Assembly: GCA_001643535.1 (NCBI GenBank)
Contig: LXTG01000127.1
Span: forward strand, 1 to 20,338
Length of the DNA stretch: 20,338 nt
Direction: 5' to 3'
From: a candidate division NC10 bacterium SPGG6
GTDB taxonomy: Bacteria > Methylomirabilota > Methylomirabilia > Methylomirabilales > CSP1-5
The first letter of the stretch is position 1. Each line of letters starts with the position of its first letter. The notes under the pieces were generated by a model that was not told where the DNA came from, did not search any database, and saw nothing but the letters and a program-made list of their open reading frames with translations. The translations under genes and the position numbers were made by a program. This document shows, in pieces, positions 7,067-16,437 of the stretch.

Positions 7067-7145
7067 GTTGCCCTGTCCTTCCTCCCAGGCGATTATCGGC
7101 CCCACTCCCGAGACTGCCCCATTCCTCAATCGGGATGAGGAATTC

Positions 7146-7616
7146 TTACCAACGGTAGTGGGCAAAGGCCTTGTTGGCCTCTGCCATGCGATGCGTGTCT
7201 TCCTTTTTCTTCACCGCCGCCCCGCGATTGTTGGCCGCCTCGATCAACTCGGCGGCCAACCGCTCTTCCATGGTCCTCTCCGAGCGCTGTCTGGCGTACG
7301 TGAGAACCCACCGGAAGGCCAACGAGAGCCGACGGTCCGGCCGGACCTCCACGGGGACCTGGTAGGTCGCCCCCCCCACCCTTCGGGACTTGACCTGCAG
7401 GACCGGTTTCACATTATCCAGCGCCTGCTTGAAGACCGCCAAGGCATCGGTTTTCATCCGCCCCTCAATGATCCCCATCGACCGGTAAAAAATATGCTCC
7501 GCCAGCGATTTCTTCCCCGCCCGCATCATAGAGTTCACAAATTTGGCCACCAGTCGGTTATGATAAACCGGATCGGGAAGGATCTCTCGCTTTTCTGCGA
7601 CGCGCCGCCTCGGCAT
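7146..7616 (-). CDS. rpsG: 30S ribosomal protein S7
   Basis: S7 is a primary 16S rRNA-binding protein that nucleates the small-subunit head and contacts the E-site tRNA. The 156-residue product has the usual length. It starts MPRRRVAEKREILPDPVYHN and contains VGGATYQVPVEVRPDRR (about residues 80-96) and the C-terminal DTHRMAEANKAFAHYRW. The ATG at 7616 has GGGAGG with a further AGAGG close to the start. In E. coli S7 represses translation of its operon by binding the rpsL-rpsG intercistronic RNA; a strong hairpin lies in that spacer here. Confidence 0.98.
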   Translation of the reverse strand: MPRRRVAEKREILPDPVYHNRLVAKFVNSMMRAGKKSLAEHIFYRSMGIIEGRMKTDALAVFKQALDNVKPVLQVKSRRVGGATYQVPVEVRPDRRLSLAFRWVLTYARQRSERTMEERLAAELIEAANNRGAAVKKKEDTHRMAEANKAFAHYRW

Positions 7617-7649
7617 CCTCTTACCTTACCTCCCGCCAAAAACGAAAAG

Positions 7650-7687
7650 CGGCACCGAGGATCGGGAAAAGAGAAGCCTCAGTGCCG
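7650..7687 (-). promoter_or_regulatory. 11-bp hairpin plus U-rich tract between rpsL and rpsG
   Basis: In the transcript, CGGCACUGAGG pairs with CCUCGGUGCCG (11 pairs, one of them a G-U) around a 16-nt loop. It is followed directly by CUUUUCGUUUUU and then the rpsG ribosome-binding site. The layout resembles an intrinsic terminator or attenuator inside the operon. The rpsL-rpsG spacer is also where S7 binds in E. coli to repress translation, so this could instead be an S7-responsive structure. The fold is seen in the sequence; either function is inference. Confidence 0.5.
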
Positions 7688-7694
7688 TATCCGG

Positions 7695-8072
7695 TCAACT
7701 CGACTTGGGTCGTTTCGCCCCGTAAAGGGACCGCCCCTGCCGGCGATTCTGGACGCCCGCCGTGTCCAGGGTCCCCCGGATCACATGATACCGGACACCG
7801 GGAAGGTCTTTCACCCGTCCTCCGCGAATCAGGACGATGGAGTGCTCCTGCAGGTTGTGTCCGATACCCGGAATGTAGGTGGTTACCTCGATCTTGTTGG
7901 TCAAGCGAACTCGTGCCACCTTTCGCAGGGCCGAGTTGGGCTTCTTGGGGGTGGTGGTGTAGACGCGGATGCAGACCCCCCGCTTCTGGGGCGACCCTTG
8001 AAGCGCGGGCGCCTTCTCCTTCTTCCGAATCTCCTTACGGCCCTTGCGAACCAGCTGGTTAATCGTTGGCAC
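7695..8072 (-). CDS. rpsL: 30S ribosomal protein S12
   Basis: S12 sits at the decoding centre and controls accuracy. The chosen start is the GTG at 8072, five bases after GGGGGAG, giving 125 residues that begin (M)PTINQLVRKGRKEIRK as in the family; an upstream TTG at 8090 would add six unlikely residues. Signature stretches are GVCIRVYTTTPKKPNSALRK (32-51, with K43 unmutated) and LIRGGRVKDLPGVRYH. Both are the streptomycin-sensitive form, and the Asp after VK is the residue that is methylthiolated in some bacteria. It is the first gene of the str part, 88 bp after rpoC. Confidence 0.97.
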   Translation of the reverse strand: MPTINQLVRKGRKEIRKKEKAPALQGSPQKRGVCIRVYTTTPKKPNSALRKVARVRLTNKIEVTTYIPGIGHNLQEHSIVLIRGGRVKDLPGVRYHVIRGTLDTAGVQNRRQGRSLYGAKRPKSS

Positions 8073-8108
8073 CGACACTCCCCCAATCAATTGTCCCTAA
8101 ACTTGCCA

Positions 8109-8137
8109 AGGCTAACTACCCCCTCCTCCAATGTCAA
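8109..8137 (-). promoter_or_regulatory. Weak candidate sigma70-type promoter before rpsL
   Basis: On the minus strand a consensus -35 box TTGACA (8137-8132) is followed after 17 bases by TAGCCT (8114-8109), a poor -10 box matching at only three positions. It lies in the rpoC-rpsL spacer, where a separate str-operon promoter would make sense. The exact -35 and the spacing are suggestive, but the -10 is weak. Confidence 0.2.
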
Positions 8138-8160
8138 GGAGTTTCTGCGGCCCTTCTCAG

Positions 8161-11100
8161 TTAGATATCCATCTCGACCGGTTCCAACGTCGCAGAGGCC
8201 TCGTCGGAGGGCTGTTGGCTCTCCTCGAGCTGCGCCTCAGCCTTCGCGGCTTCGATATCCGTTTCACGATACCACGCCATCCCCGTGCCGGCCGGAATCA
8301 GGCGGCCCATAATGACGTTTTCCTTGAGCCCCCTGAGCTCGTCCCGGGCCCCATTGATGGCTGCCTCGGTGAGGACCTTGGTGGTCTCCTGAAAGGACGC
8401 CGCAGAAATGAAACTGTCCGTGGAGAGCGAAGCCTTGGTGATGCCTAAGAGGAGCGGCTTCGCAGTGGCGGGGGCTCCGCCGGCCGCCAAAACCCTCTGG
8501 TTCTCCTCCAGGAACGCGTGCTTGTCCACGTGTTCCCCCACGAGGAAGTTGGTGTCCCCAACCGTTTCGACGCGCACCCGCTTGAGCATCTGTCGGACAA
8601 TCACCTCAATGTGCTTATCGTTGATGTTGACCCCTTGAAGGCGATAGACCTCCTGGACCTCGTTGACGAGGTAGCGCTGCAGCTCCTGATCGCCGAGGAC
8701 GTCCAAGATATCGTGGGGATTGACGGGCCCATCCATGAGCGGCTCCCCAGCATTGATCTCATCTCCTTCGAGCACATTGATATGCTTGCCCCGAGGGACC
8801 GAGTATTCCTTGGTCTCACCGTTCTCAGCCTCGATCTTGATCTTTCGCATCCCCTTGGCCATGCCGGCAAACCGGACCCGCCCGTCGATCTCCGAGATAA
8901 TGGCTGCCTCCCGGGGCCGTCGGGCTTCGAACAGCTCCGCAACCCGGGGCAGGCCCCCGGTAATGTCCTTGGTCTTGGTGGTCTCCCGAGGGATCTTGAC
9001 AATCGCATCGCCAGCGGAGATCGCCTGGGCATCCTGCACCGTGAGGTGGGCGCCGACCGGCAGAAGCGTCCGGAAGACGGTAACCCCCTTTGCGTCCTTC
9101 ACCGAGACCCGGGGCTGGAGTTCTTCCTTCCCGTGTTCCACGATGACCCGCTGGGCCAGCCCGGTGACCTCATCCACCTCCTCGTTCATCGTCACGCCTT
9201 CAATGACATCCTTGACCATGACTCGGCCTGCGGCCTCAGAAAGAATCACCGAGGTGAACGGATCCCACTCCGCCAGCCTGGTGCCCGAGTCCACACGCCG
9301 GCCGTCCCGCACCTTCAATCGGGCCCCGTAGAGCACCTGATAGATCTCCTTCTTGCGCCCTTTCTCGTCCACGATCGTGATGGCGCCATTCCGGTTCATG
9401 ACGACCAGATCCCCGGACGCGTTTTGGACCGTACGGATGGCGTTAAACTGCACGGTGCCCGCAAACTTATTCTCCAGGGTGGTCTGCTCTGCCAGACGGG
9501 TCGCGGTCCCTCCAATATGGAAGGTCCGCATGGTGAGCTGTGTCCCCGGCTCGCCGATAGACTGCGCGGCCAAGACGCCGACGGCCTCGCCGAGCTCTAC
9601 CAACCGACCGGTAGCCAAATTGCGGCCATAACACTTCACGCACACCCCTCGCCTGGCCTCACAGGTGAGGACCGACCGAATCCTCACCTTGTCGATGCCC
9701 GCGTCCTCGATCCGAGCCGCCAACGGTTCGGTCATCTCCTCATTGCCCTCGAGGATGGTCTCACCGGTGAACGGATCGGTGACATCATCGAGTGCAACCC
9801 GACCCAGGATCCGGTCCCGGAGGGGCTGGATGATCTCTCCCGACTCGACGAGGGCTGTAACCCCGATCCCATTGGGGGTGCCACAATCCACCCTGACGAC
9901 GAGAACATCCTGGGCCACATCGACGAGCCGCCGGGTGAGATACCCGGAGTCGGCGGTCTTGAGCGCCGTGTCCGCCAATCCCTTCCGGGCCCCGTGAGTA
10001 GAGATGAAGTACTGAAGCACCGTGAGGCCCTCCCGGAAGTTACTGGTGATCGGCGTCTCGATGATTTCCCCCGAAGGCTTGGCCATGAGGCCCCGCATGC
10101 CAGCCAGCTGCCGGATCTGCTGTTTGCTCCCTCGTGCTCCGGAGTCGGCCATCATGAAGACCGGGTTGAACTCTCCATCCTTCATGCCCTCGATCTCCCG
10201 GAAGAGCTCATCGGAGACCCGCTCCGACACCTGCGTCCAGATGTCGATAATCTTGTTGTACCGCTCCCCCTTGGTGATCAGGCCGTCCTGGTACTCCTGC
10301 TCGATCTTGATGACCTCCTTCCGGGCTCCCTCGATGATCTCTTCCTTCTTTGAGGGGATGTGTAAATCATCGATCCCGATAGAGATCCCGGCTAACGTGG
10401 CGTACCGGAAGCCCAGATCCTTCAGGTTATCCAAGAGCTTCACCGTCTCGCCATTCCCTAACAGGTAAAAGCACTGAGCGACCAGCCGGGTGAGCTCGCG
10501 CTTGCTCATCTCCTGGTTGATAAACCGCAGCGGGGGAGGGAGGATCTCGTTGAAGAGCACGCGGCCGACGGTGCTGTCGATCAGCTCCCCATTCCATCGC
10601 AATTTGATCATCGCATGGAGCCCCATCTCATCGGCATCGTAGGCAGAGCGGACTTCCTCCATGGACCCGAAGATCTTTCCCTCCCCTTTTTCGTCAGCCC
10701 GGGCCTTGGTGATGTAATACAGGCCGAGGACGACATCCTGGCTCGGCGCGGCCAACGGGGTGCCGTTGGCCGGAGACAGGACATTGTGGGGCGCCCACAT
10801 GAGTACGCGAGCCTCCAGTTGCGCCTCGAAAGAGAGGGGCACATGGACGGCCATCTGATCCCCGTCAAAATCGGCGTTGAAGGCGGCGCAGACCAAGGGA
10901 TGAATCTTGATGGCCTCTCCCTCCACGAGGACGGGCTCGAAGGCCTGGATGCCCAGCCGATGCAGCGTCGGGGCCCGGTTCAGGAGGACGGGATGCTCAC
11001 GAATCACGTCCTCCAGGGCGTCCCATACTTCTGGACGCCCTTTCTCGACCATCTTCTTGACGCTCTTGATGGTCGTGACCAGTTCGTGCTGCTGGAGCAG

Positions 11101-12255
11101 TTTCCGGAAGACGAACGGCTTGAACAGCTCCAGGGCCATCTTCTTCGGCAGACCACACTGGTGAAGTTTGAGCTCCGGTCCAACGACAATGACGGAGCGC
11201 CCCGAGTAATCGACCCGCTTTCCCAAAAGGTTCTGGCGAAACCGTCCCTGCTTCCCCTTCAGCATATCGGAGAGGGACTTGAGCGGGCGGTTATTCTGGC
11301 CCTTCAACGCCCGCCCCCGCCGCCCGTTATCGAAGAGGGCATCCACCGCCTCCTGGAGCATCCGCTTTTCATTGCGGATGATAATATCGGGCGCCCGCAG
11401 CTCCATGAGGCGCTTCAAGCGGTTATTCCGGTTAATGACGCGTCGGTAGAGATCGTTCAGGTCCGAGGTGGCAAAGCGGCCCCCGTCCAAGGGGACCAGA
11501 GGCCTCAGCTCCGGCGGCAGGACGGGGATCACCTCAAGGATCATCCACTCCGGCTTGTTCCCCGACGTCTGAAAGGCGTCCACGATCCGGAGACGTTTCA
11601 CGATCTTCTTCCGAGTCTGCTGGGAGGTTTCCCGCTGCATCTGCTCCCGCAGGTCCTCGCCCAATTTCCGCATGTCCATCCGCTTGAGGAGGGCCCGAAT
11701 GGCCTCCGCCCCGATTTCCGCCTTGAAGCCATCCCCGTACTCGTCTTGGAGGTTGCGATATCGCTCCTCGTTGAGGAGTTCCTTGAGCTTGAGAGGGGTA
11801 TTCCCAGGATCCACCACAACATACTCCTCGAAATAGAGGACCCGCTCGAGATCCCGCAGGGACATGTCCAGGAGATACCCAATCCGGGACGGAATCGATT
11901 TAAAGAACCAGATATGGACGACGCGGGAGGCCAGCTCGATATGCCCCAGGCGCTGACGCCGCACCTTGGACCGGATCACCTCCACTCCGCACTTATCACA
12001 CACGACGTTCCGATGCTTGATCCCCTTAAACTTGCCGCAATTACACTCCCAGTCTTTGGTCGGGCCGAAGATCTTGGCACAGAACAGCCCATCCCGTTCG
12101 GGCTTGAAGGTCCGGTAGTTGATCGTCTCTGGTTTTTTCACCTCGCCGTGGGACCAGGAACGGATTTTCTCCGGCGAGGCCAATGCAATCCGGATGGCCT
12201 TAAAGCTCGTCGGGTCGATGGGCTTTTCGTCAAAAAACCCAAAAAACTTGTCCAC
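8161..12255 (-). CDS. rpoC: DNA-directed RNA polymerase beta' subunit
   Basis: Beta' forms the clamp and half of the active site of RNA polymerase. The 1,364-residue product starts at a GTG (12255) behind AAGGAGGAG. Zinc site 1 is C71, C73, C86, C89. The catalytic loop NADFDGDQM spans 460-468, with Mg-binding D462, D464 and D466. The second zinc site is C791, C865, C872, C875. The bridge helix/trigger region includes GARKGLADTALKTADSGYLT (755-774) and AAQSIGEPGTQLTMRTFHIG. A roughly 170-residue insert (917-1086) splits the trigger loop, as the SI3 insert does in proteobacterial-type enzymes; conserved sequence resumes at DITGGLPRVAELFEARRPRE. The C-terminus ends in an acidic tail. The 125-bp rpoB-rpoC spacer shows nothing but the ribosome-binding site. 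Confidence 0.99.
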   Translation of the reverse strand: MDKFFGFFDEKPIDPTSFKAIRIALASPEKIRSWSHGEVKKPETINYRTFKPERDGLFCAKIFGPTKDWECNCGKFKGIKHRNVVCDKCGVEVIRSKVRRQRLGHIELASRVVHIWFFKSIPSRIGYLLDMSLRDLERVLYFEEYVVVDPGNTPLKLKELLNEERYRNLQDEYGDGFKAEIGAEAIRALLKRMDMRKLGEDLREQMQRETSQQTRKKIVKRLRIVDAFQTSGNKPEWMILEVIPVLPPELRPLVPLDGGRFATSDLNDLYRRVINRNNRLKRLMELRAPDIIIRNEKRMLQEAVDALFDNGRRGRALKGQNNRPLKSLSDMLKGKQGRFRQNLLGKRVDYSGRSVIVVGPELKLHQCGLPKKMALELFKPFVFRKLLQQHELVTTIKSVKKMVEKGRPEVWDALEDVIREHPVLLNRAPTLHRLGIQAFEPVLVEGEAIKIHPLVCAAFNADFDGDQMAVHVPLSFEAQLEARVLMWAPHNVLSPANGTPLAAPSQDVVLGLYYITKARADEKGEGKIFGSMEEVRSAYDADEMGLHAMIKLRWNGELIDSTVGRVLFNEILPPPLRFINQEMSKRELTRLVAQCFYLLGNGETVKLLDNLKDLGFRYATLAGISIGIDDLHIPSKKEEIIEGARKEVIKIEQEYQDGLITKGERYNKIIDIWTQVSERVSDELFREIEGMKDGEFNPVFMMADSGARGSKQQIRQLAGMRGLMAKPSGEIIETPITSNFREGLTVLQYFISTHGARKGLADTALKTADSGYLTRRLVDVAQDVLVVRVDCGTPNGIGVTALVESGEIIQPLRDRILGRVALDDVTDPFTGETILEGNEEMTEPLAARIEDAGIDKVRIRSVLTCEARRGVCVKCYGRNLATGRLVELGEAVGVLAAQSIGEPGTQLTMRTFHIGGTATRLAEQTTLENKFAGTVQFNAIRTVQNASGDLVVMNRNGAITIVDEKGRKKEIYQVLYGARLKVRDGRRVDSGTRLAEWDPFTSVILSEAAGRVMVKDVIEGVTMNEEVDEVTGLAQRVIVEHGKEELQPRVSVKDAKGVTVFRTLLPVGAHLTVQDAQAISAGDAIVKIPRETTKTKDITGGLPRVAELFEARRPREAAIISEIDGRVRFAGMAKGMRKIKIEAENGETKEYSVPRGKHINVLEGDEINAGEPLMDGPVNPHDILDVLGDQELQRYLVNEVQEVYRLQGVNINDKHIEVIVRQMLKRVRVETVGDTNFLVGEHVDKHAFLEENQRVLAAGGAPATAKPLLLGITKASLSTDSFISAASFQETTKVLTEAAINGARDELRGLKENVIMGRLIPAGTGMAWYRETDIEAAKAEAQLEESQQPSDEASATLEPVEMDI

Positions 12256-12380
12256 GCGTCTCTCCTCCTTCTTTGAACACCCCGAGCAAACCGAGCCGTT
12301 TACGGATCGAGCGCCGAGAACCGATCAGAAGCCGTCGCTCCTTGCCTCCGTCCTGCCCGATCCCTTTCCACCGGCCTCAC

Positions 12381-15300
12381 TTACTTTTTCTCCACGACCA
12401 GATCCACATCCAAGGCAAGACTCTGAAGCTCCTTGACCAGGACGTTAAAGGACTCCGGAAGTCCTGGCTCTAACGTGCAGTCCCCCTTGACGATCGATTC
12501 ATACATCTTGGTACGGCCCACGACATCGTCCGATTTGACCGTCAAGACCTCTTGCAGCGTGTGGGCCGCCCCATACGCCTCCAGCGCCCAGACCTCCATC
12601 TCCCCAAAGCGCTGGCCGCCGAACTGGGCCTTCCCCCCCAGCGGCTGTTGAGTGACGAGGGAATAGGGGCCAATGGAACGGGCATGAATCTTATCCTCCA
12701 CGAGATGCGCCAGCTTCATGAGGTACATATATCCAGCGGTGACCGGTTGGTGAAACGGCCTCCCCGTCCGGCCATCGTAGAGGGTAGCCTTTCCGGAGAC
12801 GGGAAGTCCCGCTCTCTTCAACAAGTCCTTGATCTCCTTTTCCGAGGCTCCGTCGAAGACGGGTGAGTCCACCTTGAGGCCCAGGGCATTCGCGGCCCAG
12901 CCCACGTGGGTCTCTAGGATCTGCCCGACGTTCATGCGGGAAGGGACCCCTAAGGGATTGAGGACCACCTCGATCGGCGTCCCGTCGGGGAGATAAGGCA
13001 TGTCCTCCTCGGGGAGAATTTTGGAGATGACCCCCTTATTCCCATGACGGCCGGCCATCTTATCCCCCACCGAGAGCCTCCGCTTCATCGCCACATAGAC
13101 CTTGACCATCTTGAAGACGCCCGGAGCCAGCTCATCTCCTTTCCGGAGACGGGCAATCCGATTGTCCAGGAGGGTCTGGAGCACGTGGATTTGATTATCG
13201 GCAGCAGTAGCCACCCGCTCCACCTTTTGAGCCGTCCCCTCGTTTAGGGCCTTAGCAATCTCCTGAAGTTGCTCCTCGGCGAAGGTTTGGAGCAGTTCCT
13301 CGGTCAGCTTCTTGCGTTTCGAGACCAGAACCTTCCGGCTTCCTTTCGCCTTGACATCCTTCCCGACAATGCGGCCGGTGAGGAGTTCCCGAAGCCGCCG
13401 GTCCCGCTCCTTGGCGATAATGGCAATCTCGTCGTCAAAATCTTTCTGGAGTCGGGTAATCTCCTCCTCTTCGATGGACTTGGCCCGTTCGTCCTTGTCC
13501 AGCCCCTTTCGCGAAAAGACCTTCACCCCCACCACGGTGCCCTGGATCCCCGGAGGAACATAGAGCGAGGCATCCCGGACATCCTCGGCCTTCTCGCCGA
13601 AGATGGCGCGGAGCAAGCGTTCTTCGGGCGTCAGGACCGTCTCCCCCTTAGGGGTTACCTTGCCCACCAGGATATCTCCGGGTTTCACCTCCGCCCCGAT
13701 CCGGATGATTCCGCTTTCATCCAGATCTTTCAAGGCCTCCTCGCCCACGTTGGGAATATCCCGGGTAACGTCCTCCTTCCCCAACTTCGTATCCCTAGCC
13801 TCGATATCAAACTCTTCGATATGGATCGAGGTGTACCGGTCGTCCTTCACCAAGCGCTCGCTGATCAGGATCGCATCCTCGAAGTTATAGCCGCCCCACG
13901 GCATAAAGGCCACCAGCACATTCTGACCCAGCGCCAGCTCCCCCTTGTGGGTCGCAGGACCATCCGCGATGACCTGGCCTTTTTTCACCCGCTGGCCGGC
14001 GTTCACGACGGGTCTCTGATTAATACAGGTATTCTGATTGCTGCGCTCGAATTTCAGCAGAGAGTAGATATCGACGTTGGGCACCTTGAGCTGCTCCTCC
14101 CGATCGCCGTCGACCCGGATGATAATCCGATTCGCCGAGATGGACTCCACGACTCCGGCCCGCCGGGCCATCACGACCGCCCCTGAGTCCTGGGCCGTCA
14201 CCGCCTCCATCCCGGTCCCCACAATTGGGGCCTTGGGACGGAGGAGGGGGACGGCCTGCCGCTGCATATTCGCCCCCATGAGAGCCCGATTGGCGTCGTC
14301 ATGTTCCAGGAACGGAATCAGGGCACTCGACACCCCCACGAGCTGCTTGGGGGAGACGTCCATGTAGACCACCTTGTCCCGTGGAGCCATAATGAAGTTC
14401 CCACCGAAGCGGGCCTGCACCCGCTCGTTCACGTACCGCCCACGGGCATCGGTCGGGGCGTTGGCCTGGGCGATGATGAAGCGCTCATCGATATCGGCCG
14501 TCAGGTACTCGATCTCGTCCGAAACCCGCCCATCCCGGACCTTCCGGTACGGGGTCTCGATAAAGCCGAATTCATTGACCCGGGCATAGCTGGAGAGCGA
14601 GGAAATCAGGCCGACGTTGGGCCCCTCAGGTGTCTCGATGGGACACATCCGACCGCAATGGGTGGGGTGGACGTCTCGGACCTCAAACCCGGCTCGCTCC
14701 CGCGAGAGCCCGCCCGGCCCGAGGGCGGACAGGCGCCGCTTATGGGTCAGCTCGGCCAGAGGGTTGGTCTGATCCATAAACTGAGAGAGCTGCGAGGAAC
14801 CGAAAAACTCCTTCAGGGCGGCGGTGACCGGCTTGGCATTCACCAGATCGTGGGGCATGAGGGTCTCCACTTCCTGGGTGCTCATCCGCTCTCGGACCGC
14901 TCGTTCCATCCGCGCGAGGCCAATGCGGAACTGTTCCTCGAGCAGCTCCCCCGCCGAGCGGACACGACGGTTGCCCAAATGATCGATGTCATCCACCTGC
15001 CCCTCGCCATGCTTCAAATTGAGAAGGTACCGGATCACCGCCACGATATCCTCTTTCTGGAGGGTCCGGACCTCGAGCGATGTGTCCATCCCCAGCTTAC
15101 TGTTCAGTTTAAAGCGGCCGACCTTGGACAGATCGTACCGGCGTGGGTTGAAAAACATATTGCGGAGCAACGTCTTCGCACTCTCCAGCGTAGGTGGATC
15201 GCCCGGGCGCATTCGCCGGTAGATCTCCACCAGGGCATTTTCTTCCGATCGGGTAGGATCCCGGAGGATGGTCTCGCGAATCTCAAAAACCTCACGCTCG

Positions 15301-16337
15301 TCGGTGACGCAAATGAGGTGGAACTGTCGCACCTTTCGTTCGAGGAACCGGCCCAGGACCTCCTCGGTGACCTGCTGGGCGCATTCCGCAAGGACCTCGC
15401 CCGTCTGGCGATCGATGACATCCATGGCCAAGATCCGGCCGATGAGGTCCTCCCGGTAGATTGGCACCTCTTTCACTCGGGCGGACTGGAGTTTCTTGAG
15501 GGCCTCCCCGGTGATCCTCTTCCCCCGCTGGAGGATCACATTTTTCCCCTTGGGATCGGCGAGGTCCTTGGCGGCCCGCCATCCGAGACTGACTCCCTCC
15601 AACACCACATCCCGGCTTCCGTCAATGCGAACCTTATCCCGTTCATAGAAGCGAGAAAGGATTTCCTCGTTGGATCCGTAGCCGATGGCCCGAAGCAGGA
15701 TGGTGACGAGAAACTTCCGACGGCGATCCACGCGGACATGCAGGATGTCGTGAGTGTCGAACTCGAACTCGAGCCACGAGCCCCGGTTCGGGATCAGCCG
15801 GGCGTGATAGATAATCTTTCCACCAACATGGGTCTTGCCCCGATCGTGGTTGAAGAACGCCCCAGGGGATCGGTGAAGCTGGCTCACCACCACCCGCTCT
15901 GTCCCGTTGATGATGAAGGTGCCGTGCTCGCTCATCACGGGCATCTCCCCCAGGTACACCTCCTGCTCCTTCACATCTCGGATCCCCCGGGTCCCATCGC
16001 CCGATTTCTCCCAGACCACCAGGCGCAGGGTGACCTTCAGGGGGACCGAATAGGTCATCCCCTTCTCCCGACACTCCACCGGTGTATACTTCGGTTCGCC
16101 GAAATCGTACTTCACGAACTCGAGGGAGGCCGAGTCCTCGTAATCGCTGATGGGGAAAATGCTGGTGAAGACCCCCTGAAGCCCCGTATCCTCCCGACGC
16201 TCCGGAGGCACCCCCTGCTGCAGAAACTGCAGGAAAGAGCCTCGCTGAATCTCGATAAGATTGGGAATGGCGATGATCTCTGGAAACTTGGCGAAGCTGA
16301 CTCGCCCCTCAAGCTCCTTGGTCTTCGCAACCGCCAT
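12381..16337 (-). CDS. rpoB: DNA-directed RNA polymerase beta subunit
   Basis: Beta forms the other pincer and part of the active centre, and is the rifampicin target. The 1,318-residue product starts at an ATG (16337) behind GGTGGAGG. The rifampicin region spans about 511-544 (GSSQLSQFMDQ, THKRRLSALGPGGL), with D522, H532 and S537 matching the sensitive-type D516, H526 and S531 of E. coli. RMCPIETPEGPNVGLI follows. GDKMAGRHGNKG (1091-1102) is the conserved catalytic-region motif. A charged, coiled-coil-rich insert (about 946-1066, with KDERAKSIEEEEITRLQKD) sits where beta-SI2 lies in proteobacterial-type enzymes. The C-terminal clamp segment with GGKAQFGGQRFGEMEVWALE is complete. It is upstream of rpoC and downstream of rplL, as is standard. 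Confidence 0.99.
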   Translation of the reverse strand: MAVAKTKELEGRVSFAKFPEIIAIPNLIEIQRGSFLQFLQQGVPPERREDTGLQGVFTSIFPISDYEDSASLEFVKYDFGEPKYTPVECREKGMTYSVPLKVTLRLVVWEKSGDGTRGIRDVKEQEVYLGEMPVMSEHGTFIINGTERVVVSQLHRSPGAFFNHDRGKTHVGGKIIYHARLIPNRGSWLEFEFDTHDILHVRVDRRRKFLVTILLRAIGYGSNEEILSRFYERDKVRIDGSRDVVLEGVSLGWRAAKDLADPKGKNVILQRGKRITGEALKKLQSARVKEVPIYREDLIGRILAMDVIDRQTGEVLAECAQQVTEEVLGRFLERKVRQFHLICVTDEREVFEIRETILRDPTRSEENALVEIYRRMRPGDPPTLESAKTLLRNMFFNPRRYDLSKVGRFKLNSKLGMDTSLEVRTLQKEDIVAVIRYLLNLKHGEGQVDDIDHLGNRRVRSAGELLEEQFRIGLARMERAVRERMSTQEVETLMPHDLVNAKPVTAALKEFFGSSQLSQFMDQTNPLAELTHKRRLSALGPGGLSRERAGFEVRDVHPTHCGRMCPIETPEGPNVGLISSLSSYARVNEFGFIETPYRKVRDGRVSDEIEYLTADIDERFIIAQANAPTDARGRYVNERVQARFGGNFIMAPRDKVVYMDVSPKQLVGVSSALIPFLEHDDANRALMGANMQRQAVPLLRPKAPIVGTGMEAVTAQDSGAVVMARRAGVVESISANRIIIRVDGDREEQLKVPNVDIYSLLKFERSNQNTCINQRPVVNAGQRVKKGQVIADGPATHKGELALGQNVLVAFMPWGGYNFEDAILISERLVKDDRYTSIHIEEFDIEARDTKLGKEDVTRDIPNVGEEALKDLDESGIIRIGAEVKPGDILVGKVTPKGETVLTPEERLLRAIFGEKAEDVRDASLYVPPGIQGTVVGVKVFSRKGLDKDERAKSIEEEEITRLQKDFDDEIAIIAKERDRRLRELLTGRIVGKDVKAKGSRKVLVSKRKKLTEELLQTFAEEQLQEIAKALNEGTAQKVERVATAADNQIHVLQTLLDNRIARLRKGDELAPGVFKMVKVYVAMKRRLSVGDKMAGRHGNKGVISKILPEEDMPYLPDGTPIEVVLNPLGVPSRMNVGQILETHVGWAANALGLKVDSPVFDGASEKEIKDLLKRAGLPVSGKATLYDGRTGRPFHQPVTAGYMYLMKLAHLVEDKIHARSIGPYSLVTQQPLGGKAQFGGQRFGEMEVWALEAYGAAHTLQEVLTVKSDDVVGRTKMYESIVKGDCTLEPGLPESFNVLVKELQSLALDVDLVVEKK

Positions 16338-16370
16338 GGTACCTCCACCTCATAAGTAATAGGTTAAAGA

Positions 16371-16391
16371 CCTCTCCCCGGTCGAGAGAGG
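16371..16391 (-). promoter_or_regulatory. Hairpin in the rplL-rpoB spacer
   Basis: In the transcript CCUCUC and GGGAGAGG-type arms (CCTCTC at 16391-16386, GAGAGG at 16376-16371) form a 6-bp stem with a 9-nt loop, followed by UCUUUAA. In E. coli the rplL-rpoB spacer holds an attenuator and an RNase III site that lower rpoBC expression relative to the ribosomal proteins. This weaker hairpin is in the right place for a similar role, but that is inference. Confidence 0.3.
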
Positions 16392-16437
16392 ACACCACCG
16401 GACACCTGACGCACCATGAGACCTGGGATGCCCTCGG

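Noticed and set aside
7067..7165. N-terminal extension of EF-G starting at a TTG at 7165
   Set aside because: The extra 33 residues do not resemble EF-G and overlap rpsG; a GTG with a strong Shine-Dalgarno gives the normal start.
8518..10353. Long plus-strand open frames opposite rpoC and rpoB (8518-10353, 10615-12276, 14301-16355) and opposite fusA/rpsL (7047-8312)
   Set aside because: They lie exactly antisense to highly conserved genes, have no recognisable motifs and odd His/Pro/Arg-rich composition. They are shadow frames produced by GC-rich codon use.
12256..12380. Small gene or regulatory element in the rpoB-rpoC spacer
   Set aside because: No start with a ribosome-binding site, no convincing hairpin and no repeat words; only the rpoC Shine-Dalgarno is evident.
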